Part shown: in pieces, positions 45,009 to 52,552 of the stretch
Layout of the letters: every line of letters begins with the position of its first letter
Position numbering within the stretch: position 1 is the stretch's first letter
NCBI GenBank assembly: GCA_014377015.1
Contig: JACMQL010000045.1
Coordinates: forward strand, 1 to 55,447
From: Actinomycetota bacterium
Lineage (GTDB): Bacteria > Actinomycetota > Actinomycetes > Nanopelagicales > Nanopelagicaceae
Length of the DNA stretch: 55,447 bases
Reading direction: 5' to 3'
Notes under the pieces: generated by a model
Database searches by the model: none
Seen by the model: only the letters and a program-made list of their open reading frames with translations
What the model was told of the DNA's origin: nothing
Program-made: the position numbers and the translations under genes

Positions 45009-47174
45009 ATGAAGGACTTGATAGCCCCAGTTTTGACGGCCGTTCTGGAGCACCATCCAGGGACATCGGCTGTCGAAATGGAACGTGCCTTCGAAGTTGC
45101 TAAGAACGCTCATGAGGGTCAGTTTCGACGCTCTGGCGATAAGTACATAACTCATCCCGTTGCGGTGGCTATGATTTTGGCAGAACTTGGTCTCAATTCC
45201 GAAACGATCATTGCCGCTTTGCTACATGACACGATCGAAGACACGAGTTATTCGCTTAAGCAACTGAAGGTTGATTTTGGTGATGAAATCGCCTCCCTTG
45301 TTGACGGCGTCACCAAACTGGATAAGTTGATTTACGGACCTACGGCGGAGGCTGAAACAGTCCGCAAGATGGTGGTCGCGATGTCGCGCGATATTCGAGT
45401 TTTAGTTATCAAATTGGCAGACCGTTTGCACAACGCGCGGACCTGGCGATACGTATCTAAGGAGAGCGCCGAACGGAAGGCGCGCGAGACCCTCGATATT
45501 TACGCACCGCTTGCGCATCGCCTAGGAATGAATGCCATTAAGTGGGAATTGGAAGATCTTTCCTTTCAAGTTCTAGAACCTAAGAAGTTCGAAGAAATAG
45601 CCCGCCTTGTCGCCGAGCGTTCGCCGTCGCGCGAAGCACTGAGTGATGATGCGGTGGCGATGGTTGAGCAGGATCTCGCGCGCGACGGAATCCAAGCCAC
45701 TGTGACCGGGCGACAGAAGCATTTCTACAGTGTGTACCAAAAGATGGTAGTTAGAGGACGCGACTTCAACGATATTTATGATCTGGTTGGAATTCGCGTT
45801 TTGGTGAACGATGTAAAGGATTGCTATGCAGTACTTGGTGCAATTCATGCACGTTGGAGTCCAGTACCTGGAAGATTCAAAGATTACATAGCGATGCCCA
45901 AGTTCAATCTTTATCAGTCATTGCATACGACGGTTATCGGTCCGACGGGTAAGGCGATCGAGATACAGATTCGAACTTTCGATATGCATGCGCGGGCTGA
46001 ATTTGGAATCGCTGCGCATTGGAAATACAAACAGGTTGGAGAAAGCCAGAAATCTCCTGAGATGCTTTGGCTGCGACAACTTCATGATTGGCAGAAGGAG
46101 ACGGAAGATCCGAGTGAATTCCTGGAGGCGCTGAGGTTCGATCTGGGAAGCCCAGAAGTTTTTGTATTCACTCCAAAGGGAAATGTGATTGCCCTTCCAG
46201 GGGGATCGACCCCAGTGGATTTTGCATACGCCGTTCATACCGAAGTCGGTAATCGCTGTGTAGGTGCAAAAGTAAATGGACGACTGGTCCCGCTTGAATC
46301 ACATCTGGCAAATGGAGATGTTGTAGATGTGTTGACTAATAAGAGCGATAGCGCGAGCCCTAGCCGTGATTGGCTCAATTTCGTCAAGAGCCCGCGCGCG
46401 CGTTCCAAGATTAAAGCTTGGTTTAGCAAAGAGCGTCGCGAGGAAGCTATTGATGCCGGACGCGAATCAATCGCGCGTCAGATGCGCAAAGCCGGTCTGC
46501 CATTACAGAAAATTTTTGCTGAACATTCACTCCTAGAGCTAGCTCATGAAATGAAGTATCCAGACATTTCCGCTTTGTATGCAGCTGTCGGAGATGGTCA
46601 CGTGTCGGCAGCTTCGATAGTTGAAAAATTGGTTGCCAATTTGGGCGCCGAGGATTCGCACCCAGAGGCTTCCGTGGATCCTTCTGCAATTGGGATTGGC
46701 ATCAATGGTGCGCGTCGGTCTAGCAACGCAATTAAAGTTTCTGGAATTGATGATGTTCTTGTGAAACTGGCACGGTGTTGCACGCCTGTGCCAGGGGATA
46801 CGATCACAGGTTTCATTACTCGCGGAAGCGGGGTTTCGGTGCATCGCGCGGACTGCGTCAACGCCCATGACTTATTGACCCACCAGGGAGATCGAATAGT
46901 TGAAGTGAGTTGGCTGGCGGGCGCCGCGAGCATATTTTTGGTCAATATTCAGGTTGAAGCGTTAGACCGATCCAGGCTACTTTCCGACGTCACTCGTACT
47001 CTTTCCGATCAGCATGTGAACATTTTGAGCGCTGCCGTTAGCACTAGCAAAGATCGCACCGCGATCTCACGGTTTACTTTTGAAATGGCAGACGCGACCC
47101 ATCTTGATGCAGTGCTTTCGGCGGTACGACAGATCAAAGGCGTATATGACGTCTACCGAACGACGAATAACTAA
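45009..47174 (+). CDS. relA: Bifunctional (p)ppGpp synthetase/hydrolase (RSH)
   Basis: The stringent-response enzyme (721 aa). The N-terminal HD hydrolase domain is intact (THPVAVAMIL, LLHDTIEDT). The synthetase domain carries RFKDYIAMPKFNLYQSLHTT; the RxKD form is that of bifunctional enzymes rather than synthetase-only RelA. A TGS domain (VFVFTPKGNVIALP), a zinc-finger/helical region (LARCCTPVPGD) and a C-terminal ACT domain follow. The next gene is convergent, 25 bases away. Confidence 0.96.
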   Translation: MKDLIAPVLTAVLEHHPGTSAVEMERAFEVAKNAHEGQFRRSGDKYITHPVAVAMILAELGLNSETIIAALLHDTIEDTSYSLKQLKVDFGDEIASLVDGVTKLDKLIYGPTAEAETVRKMVVAMSRDIRVLVIKLADRLHNARTWRYVSKESAERKARETLDIYAPLAHRLGMNAIKWELEDLSFQVLEPKKFEEIARLVAERSPSREALSDDAVAMVEQDLARDGIQATVTGRQKHFYSVYQKMVVRGRDFNDIYDLVGIRVLVNDVKDCYAVLGAIHARWSPVPGRFKDYIAMPKFNLYQSLHTTVIGPTGKAIEIQIRTFDMHARAEFGIAAHWKYKQVGESQKSPEMLWLRQLHDWQKETEDPSEFLEALRFDLGSPEVFVFTPKGNVIALPGGSTPVDFAYAVHTEVGNRCVGAKVNGRLVPLESHLANGDVVDVLTNKSDSASPSRDWLNFVKSPRARSKIKAWFSKERREEAIDAGRESIARQMRKAGLPLQKIFAEHSLLELAHEMKYPDISALYAAVGDGHVSAASIVEKLVANLGAEDSHPEASVDPSAIGIGINGARRSSNAIKVSGIDDVLVKLARCCTPVPGDTITGFITRGSGVSVHRADCVNAHDLLTHQGDRIVEVSWLAGAASIFLVNIQVEALDRSRLLSDVTRTLSDQHVNILSAAVSTSKDRTAISRFTFEMADATHLDAVLSAVRQIKGVYDVYRTTNN

Positions 47175-47199
47175 TTAGGAACAAATTGACTAGCAGAAG

Positions 47200-48534
47200 T
47201 TAATTAAATTCAGCCAAACTTTTCTCAGCTTCAGCCAGCCATGTTCGTCGAGCCGCGACGGCTTCGAGGGCTTCGGCAGCCTTCTTCTCATTACCGGCAG
47301 TCTTCGCCTTGGCGGCTTGCTTCTCGTAATTGGCCACGGCATCACTCAGTTGCTGCACAACTTCTTGCGCACGCGCCTTAGCGACGGGATCAACCTTGCG
47401 CCATTTAACTTCTTCCGCACTCTTGATCTGTGCTTCAACAGTTTCGAATCGGGCAGCGAATGCAGCTTTCTTGTCGCGTTGTGTCATACCGATGCGTTCC
47501 CATTGGCGTGCAAAATCTTTGAAGGATTTGCTTGCTTGTTCGACATTCTTGATGGGAAGAAGCGCTTCTATTTCCGCGATGAGGGCTTCGCGCTTGGTCA
47601 AGTTCGTCGTCATGAGCACATCGCGCTTCTCAAGATCAGCGCTCTTCGCCACGAAGAATCTATCTTGTGCGGCCTTGAAGCGTCCCCAAAGTTTCGCATC
47701 ATCACCCTTCTTGCCGCGACCTGATGCTTTCCAAAGATCCATGAGTGTTTTGAATCGTCGCGCCGTCGCTACCCATTCGGTGGAGGTTGCCAATTTTTCT
47801 GCCTCTTCAACAAGTTCATTCTTGACGCTGGCAACTTTCATTTGTGCGGCGTCTAGGGCGGCAAAATGAGTGCGGCGTCGCTTGTCGAATTTGTTACGTG
47901 AAGCCGAGAAGCGCTTCCACAGTTCGGCATCCTGTTTTTTTTCTAGCCGAGGTGCTGCTTTCCATTCGTCCAACAGAACTTTGAGGCGATCGCCCGTGGC
48001 TTTCCAACTTTCGGAGAGTACAAGTGATTCAGCTTCAACCACGATCTTTTCTTTTGCTTCTACTATTTCTACTTGACGTGCCGCCTTCGCGGCAAGTTCT
48101 GCAGATTTCTTCGCTTCATAAGCGCCACGGTTGTCTTCGATAAGCGGTGGAATCTGTTCGAGTGAAAGAGCCAAAGCAGCGAGGTCACCAACGCCATTAA
48201 GTTCTTTGATTTGCTGACGTAATCTGCTGACAGCACTTTGCGCGTCAGAGGGAACCATTGCGCCACTTCGAACACGTGCTGCCAAAAGAGCAACTTCCGA
48301 TGCGAGGGCTTCAAATTTGCGAACAAAGTAAGCAAGGGCTTCTTCTGCACTCTTGCCTGGATATGAACCAACTGCCTTATCGCCCTCGGGAGTGATCACA
48401 TATACGGTGCCGTCCTCTGCGACGCGTCCGAATTTCGAAGGATCACCGATCAGGGCAGATGCCGTTGATGGCACTGAAGGAGTGGAAAGCGCCGTTTCCG
48501 TAGCGGTTGTTACATCCTCGGGCGTCTCGTTCAT
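47200..48534 (-). CDS. DUF349-repeat protein
   Basis: A 444-residue, strongly helical and charged cytosolic protein with several DUF349 repeats of about 70-80 residues, each with a W-x3-K/R pattern (for example DAELWKRFSASRNKFDKRR and DAKLWGRFKAAQDRF). The N-terminal ~85 residues include GRVAEDGTVYVITPEGDKAVGSY, typical of the actinobacterial form. AAAGGAG precedes the ATG by seven bases. The function is unknown. It often lies next to relA in actinobacteria; here it is convergent with relA and divergent from the metallo-beta-lactamase gene. Confidence 0.9.
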   Translation of the reverse strand: MNETPEDVTTATETALSTPSVPSTASALIGDPSKFGRVAEDGTVYVITPEGDKAVGSYPGKSAEEALAYFVRKFEALASEVALLAARVRSGAMVPSDAQSAVSRLRQQIKELNGVGDLAALALSLEQIPPLIEDNRGAYEAKKSAELAAKAARQVEIVEAKEKIVVEAESLVLSESWKATGDRLKVLLDEWKAAPRLEKKQDAELWKRFSASRNKFDKRRRTHFAALDAAQMKVASVKNELVEEAEKLATSTEWVATARRFKTLMDLWKASGRGKKGDDAKLWGRFKAAQDRFFVAKSADLEKRDVLMTTNLTKREALIAEIEALLPIKNVEQASKSFKDFARQWERIGMTQRDKKAAFAARFETVEAQIKSAEEVKWRKVDPVAKARAQEVVQQLSDAVANYEKQAAKAKTAGNEKKAAEALEAVAARRTWLAEAEKSLAEFN

Positions 48535-48695
48535 TTGGAACTCCTTTCAGCGCTGTAAGTCGAAATCACTCGACCGTCGCTATCGGCGTGCATTGGGCGA
48601 GCGGATTGCTCACCCGTGCGATTGTTAATGTGCACTTTGGGTACGGGGTAAAAGGTACCCTGTAACCCTGTACTGGCGGAAATGGGAGGCAATTC
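48535..48695. other. Divergent intergenic region (DUF349 / metallo-beta-lactamase gene)
   Basis: No gene is seen. It should hold two divergent promoters. The plus gene has a clear GGGAGG ribosome site before its GTG. A GGTACGGGGTAAAAGGTACC inverted repeat (GGTAC/GTACC around 48638-48659) lies in the middle and is a possible operator. No further assignment is possible. Confidence 0.4.
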
Positions 48696-49382
48696 GTGCT
48701 TGTGACTTCCTTCGCCGCCCCCGCGTTCGCAACTAATTGCTGGTTTATCGCCCTCGGGCGGGGTCAGGAGTGCATTCTTGTAGATCCTGGCATGCCCGAC
48801 GTTTCCGATTTAGTGGAAATGGCCCTCCAAGAATTCGATTTGAAGCCTGTTGCAACCTTGATCACGCATGGGCACCTTGACCATACATTTTCAATCATCC
48901 CGATATGTGATGGATACGGGATTCCTGCCTACATTCACAGCGAAGATCGCGAGTTGCTGATAAATCCAGCAAAGGCAATCAGTCCCGCGTTTGCAGAGAG
49001 TTTGGCCGGACTTACTTTTAGTGAACCGGCGGACCTGCGTGAATTACGCAACGGAGATGTCCTTGAGATTGTTGGACTAACTATTACGGCAATTCATGCG
49101 CCTGGACATACGCGTGGGTCCTTACTTTTTTCAGTCCACGAATCTGGAGCATCTTCACCCAAGGAGGAAGAGGTGTTGATAAGTGGCGATGTTCTTTTTG
49201 CAGGTTCCATCGGACGAACTGACTTGCCGTCCGGATCGGCCGCGGACATGGAGAACACACTTAAGAAAAAGATTTGGCCACTTCCTGATTCAATGCGGGT
49301 CTTACCGGGCCATGGACCTGAAACAACCATCGGGCGAGAGCGACTTAATAATCCATACTTAAAAAATATTGGGAGAAACTAA
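48696..49382 (+). CDS. MBL-fold hydrolase (glyoxalase II-like)
   Basis: A 228-residue metallo-beta-lactamase-fold protein. The metal-binding motif HGHLDH is complete, and further ligands are His in APGHTRGS, Asp in LISGDVLFAGSIGR and His in PGHGPETTIG. The arrangement fits hydroxyacylglutathione hydrolase-like proteins. The start is GTG at 48696 with GGGAGG nine bases upstream. It overlaps hisS by one base (TAATG), an association also found in M. tuberculosis. Confidence 0.9.
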   Translation: MLVTSFAAPAFATNCWFIALGRGQECILVDPGMPDVSDLVEMALQEFDLKPVATLITHGHLDHTFSIIPICDGYGIPAYIHSEDRELLINPAKAISPAFAESLAGLTFSEPADLRELRNGDVLEIVGLTITAIHAPGHTRGSLLFSVHESGASSPKEEEVLISGDVLFAGSIGRTDLPSGSAADMENTLKKKIWPLPDSMRVLPGHGPETTIGRERLNNPYLKNIGRN

Positions 49383-50644
49383 TGAAGTATCAGGCGCCCA
49401 AAGGCGTGAGTGAATATTTTCCTCCGCGCTCTTACGCATTTGAAAAAGTGAAAGAGTCACTTCTTGCTCCTATCAGGCGAGCTGGATATAAGTTGGTGGA
49501 GTTACCAGTTTTCGAAGAGACTGAATTATTCACTCGCGGCGTAGGGGCTTCGACGGATGTGGTGACGAAAGAGATGTATACGTTTGAAGACCGCGGAGGA
49601 CGCTCGATTACCTTACGCCCGGAAGGGACTGTCGGCGCCCTTCGTTGCATTATCGAACATGGGTTGGATCGTGGTGCTCTTCCCGTAAAAGTTTTTTATT
49701 CGGGGCAATATTTCCGAGCTGAGCGTCCGCAAGCCGGAAGATATCGGCAGTTCTATCAGGTTGGGCTGGAAGCGATTGGATCTGAAGACCCCGCTTTGGA
49801 TGCTGAAGTAATCGCCATCGCAGATGCTGGCTACCGCGCGATTGGCCTGACGAAGTACAGACTTGAAATTACTTCTCTTGGAGATCGGCAATCACGAGCC
49901 GCCCACAAAGTAGATCTGATGAAATACATCGACGGCCTGACACTCGATGAATCAACCCGCGCCCGAGCCGACATCAATCCATTGCGTCTATTCGATGACA
50001 AACGAGAAGAGATTAGGGCGATGATGACCGATGCGCCCATTTTGCTAGATTATCTTTCTGAGGAGTCAGCTAGCCATTTCGCTTCGGTTCAGAAGTATCT
50101 GCAAGATATGAAAATCAACTTCTCAATCAACGAGCGCTTGGTGCGAGGTTTGGATTACTACACCGGCACGACCTTCGAATTCGTCCACGAAATGCTCGGT
50201 GCGCAATCTGCCATCGGCGGCGGTGGACGATATGACGGGCTCATGCAAGAAATTGGTGGGCAACCTCTCACGGGCATCGGTTTTGGTTTAGGAATTGATC
50301 GAGCCCTGCTCGCCGCCGAAGCCGAAGGAGTGGTTAATGCGGAGGATTTTGGAGTTGACCTCTTCATAATTCCATTGGGTGATGCGGCAAAAACTCAGAC
50401 CATGATCCTTAGTCAGGAGTTGCGAAACTCGGGTCATCGAATCGAAATTGTGTTCGGAGATCGTCCATTGAAATCTGCTATGAAACTCGCAGATAAGAAT
50501 GGGGCAAGATATGTACTAATTATTGGGGATTCTGAAATTGAGTCAGGGATGGTTGAAATTAAGGAAATGAGCACGGGTCGGGCTACCTCCATTAGTCTGA
50601 CCTCCTTGGTAGCGACTCTTGCTCAAGAGTCTTGGACATTGTGA
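49382..50644 (+). CDS. hisS: Histidyl-tRNA synthetase
   Basis: A class II synthetase (420 aa). Motif 2 appears as TLRPEGTVGALR and FYSGQYFRAERPQAGRYRQFYQ. The histidine-specific GLDYYTGTTFEF and the GGGGRYDGL motif are present, followed by motif 3 (GIGFGLGIDRAL) and a C-terminal anticodon-binding domain. The start overlaps the MBL gene stop, and aspS follows after 19 bases. Confidence 0.97.
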   Translation: MKYQAPKGVSEYFPPRSYAFEKVKESLLAPIRRAGYKLVELPVFEETELFTRGVGASTDVVTKEMYTFEDRGGRSITLRPEGTVGALRCIIEHGLDRGALPVKVFYSGQYFRAERPQAGRYRQFYQVGLEAIGSEDPALDAEVIAIADAGYRAIGLTKYRLEITSLGDRQSRAAHKVDLMKYIDGLTLDESTRARADINPLRLFDDKREEIRAMMTDAPILLDYLSEESASHFASVQKYLQDMKINFSINERLVRGLDYYTGTTFEFVHEMLGAQSAIGGGGRYDGLMQEIGGQPLTGIGFGLGIDRALLAAEAEGVVNAEDFGVDLFIIPLGDAAKTQTMILSQELRNSGHRIEIVFGDRPLKSAMKLADKNGARYVLIIGDSEIESGMVEIKEMSTGRATSISLTSLVATLAQESWTL

Positions 50645-50663
50645 TTTGGTGAGGATTTAGAAC

Positions 50664-52403
50664 ATGTTACGTACACACGGAGCGGGAACTCTGCGAAAAA
50701 GTGATGTAGGAAAAGTTGTAGAACTCGCAGGATGGGTTTCTCGCAGACGCGATCACGGGGGAGTTGCTTTTATCGACTTTCGCGATGCATCCGGATCTGT
50801 GCAGGTTGTAATTCGAGACGAGAAGATTGCCGGAGCACTTCGCGCCGAGTGGTGTCTTCGCATTATCGGTGAAGTTGTTGAGCGTCCCGCCGGAAACGAA
50901 AATCTGGCAATTACTACGGGCGAAATTGAAGTGATGGGCGACACTGTGATAGTTCTGAGTGAGTCTGCTCCGCTTCCTTTCCCTATCGACACCGGAGACG
51001 ATTCAGAGATCAATGAAGAGGTTCGACTCAAGTATCGTTATCTAGATCTTCGTCGCGACAAGCCTTCCAAAAATCTTCGCGTTCGATCCAAGGTGACTTC
51101 AGTCATTCGACAAGTGATGGACTCTGAAGATTTTTTGGATATGGAGACCCCGTACCTCACACGTTCGACCCCCGAAGGCGCCCGCGACTTTTTGGTGCCA
51201 GTTCGATTGCAACCTGGAAGCTGGTATGCCCTTCCTCAGTCACCGCAACTTTTTAAGCAGTTGCTTATGGTCGCGGGCTTTGAGAAGTACTACCAAATCG
51301 CACGATGTTTTCGTGACGAAGACTTTCGTGCTGATCGTCAACCGGAATTCACACAACTGGATATCGAAATGTCCTTTATCGATCAAGAAGATATTTTGGC
51401 AATGGCCGAGAAGATCCTCGTCAAAGTTTGGAAAGAAGTTGCAGACTTCGATATCAAACTTCCGATAGAGAGAATGACTTATGCGGACGCAAGGGATCAA
51501 TACGGTTCCGATAAACCGGATCGTCGCTTTGGGTACAAACTTACTGACATGACGAGTTTCTTCAGAGAAACACAGTTTCGTGTCTTTCAATCACCTTACG
51601 TCGGAGCCGTTGTCATGCCCGGTGGAGCATCCTCGCCGCGACGCGAACTCGATGCTTGGCAAGAATGGGCAAAGACCCGTGGTGCTAAAGGTTTGGCATA
51701 CGTCTTGGTTGGTGCGGATGGAACTCTCGGCGGTCCCGTTGCGAAGAATTTATCTGAAATTGAAAGTGAGGGGCTGGCTCACGCAGCAGGTGCGAAATCC
51801 GGTGATGCAATCTTCTTTGCGGCGGGAGAAAAAGCTTCCTCTCAGAACTTGCTTGGTGCTGTGCGTCTTGAAATTGGTCACCGTTGTAATTTGATTTCAC
51901 AAGGTACCTGGGAATTCTTATGGGTAGTTGATGCTCCGATGTTCGAGCCAACTGATGATGGTGGCTGGACTGCCGTACATCATCCCTTCACTGGACCTAA
52001 ACCAGAGTTTGCGTCTACCTTCGCCGCAGATCCGGCGAAAGCACTTGCATACGCATACGACATAGTTCTCAATGGATCAGAACTTGGTGGGGGATCCATT
52101 CGTATTCATGATCGCGAAATTCAGAAACAAGTTTTTGAAGTTATTGGTTTAAGCGAAGAAGAGGCCGCTAGCAAATTTGGATTCTTGCTCGAAGCGTTCA
52201 ATTATGGACCGCCTCCTCATGGTGGCATTGCACTCGGATTAGATCGCGTGTGCGCCTTGCTCACCGATTCAGATTCGATCCGTGAAGTGATTGCCTTTCC
52301 CAAGACAGCCAGCGGGGGAGATCCCCTCACTGGCGCACCCACCCCCATTACCCTGGCCCAGCGACGAGAGAGTGGCATTGATGCGAAGCAGGTTACTGCC
52401 TGA
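50664..52403 (+). CDS. aspS: Aspartyl-tRNA synthetase (bacterial type)
   Basis: A 579-residue class II synthetase. It has an N-terminal OB-fold anticodon domain, catalytic motifs ([18 protein letters not shown] for motif 2; [13 protein letters not shown] for motif 3) and the bacterial GAD insertion (about 285-420). The anticodon-domain loop reads [16 protein letters not shown] His at this place is reported for non-discriminating enzymes that also charge tRNA-Asn, which would then need an amidotransferase; this is suggestive only. It ends the thrS-to-aspS conserved block. Confidence 0.96.
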   Translation: MLRTHGAGTLRKSDVGKVVELAGWVSRRRDHGGVAFIDFRDASGSVQVVIRDEKIAGALRAEWCLRIIGEVVERPAGNENLAITTGEIEVMGDTVIVLSESAPLPFPIDTGDDSEINEEVRLKYRYLDLRRDKPSKNLRVRSKVTSVIRQVMDSEDFLDMETPYLTRSTPEGARDFLVPVRLQPGSWYALPQSPQLFKQLLMVAGFEKYYQIARCFRDEDFRADRQPEFTQLDIEMSFIDQEDILAMAEKILVKVWKEVADFDIKLPIERMTYADARDQYGSDKPDRRFGYKLTDMTSFFRETQFRVFQSPYVGAVVMPGGASSPRRELDAWQEWAKTRGAKGLAYVLVGADGTLGGPVAKNLSEIESEGLAHAAGAKSGDAIFFAAGEKASSQNLLGAVRLEIGHRCNLISQGTWEFLWVVDAPMFEPTDDGGWTAVHHPFTGPKPEFASTFAADPAKALAYAYDIVLNGSELGGGSIRIHDREIQKQVFEVIGLSEEEAASKFGFLLEAFNYGPPPHGGIALGLDRVCALLTDSDSIREVIAFPKTASGGDPLTGAPTPITLAQRRESGIDAKQVTA

Positions 52404-52552
52404 TTTGGGCGTAATGTCTTTTGTTGTCAATGAATTAACCGAAACTGGCTGACAATGCGCCCACATTTGTCGGTAAAGTGAAATTTATCCCCTTATGCTT
52501 CTCTCTCCAGCAGTGAACAAGCAAGAGCAGTAAGGGTCAGGTCTTTTTAATT
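52404..52552. other. Intergenic region with imperfect hairpin, aspS to surface protein gene
   Basis: No gene seen. Arms at 52406-52418 and 52451-52463 pair over 13 positions (11 Watson-Crick, one wobble, one mismatch) around a 32-base loop. They are not followed by a T tract, so this is at best a weak terminator or a regulatory structure. The promoter of the next gene should also lie here; I could not fix it. Confidence 0.35.
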
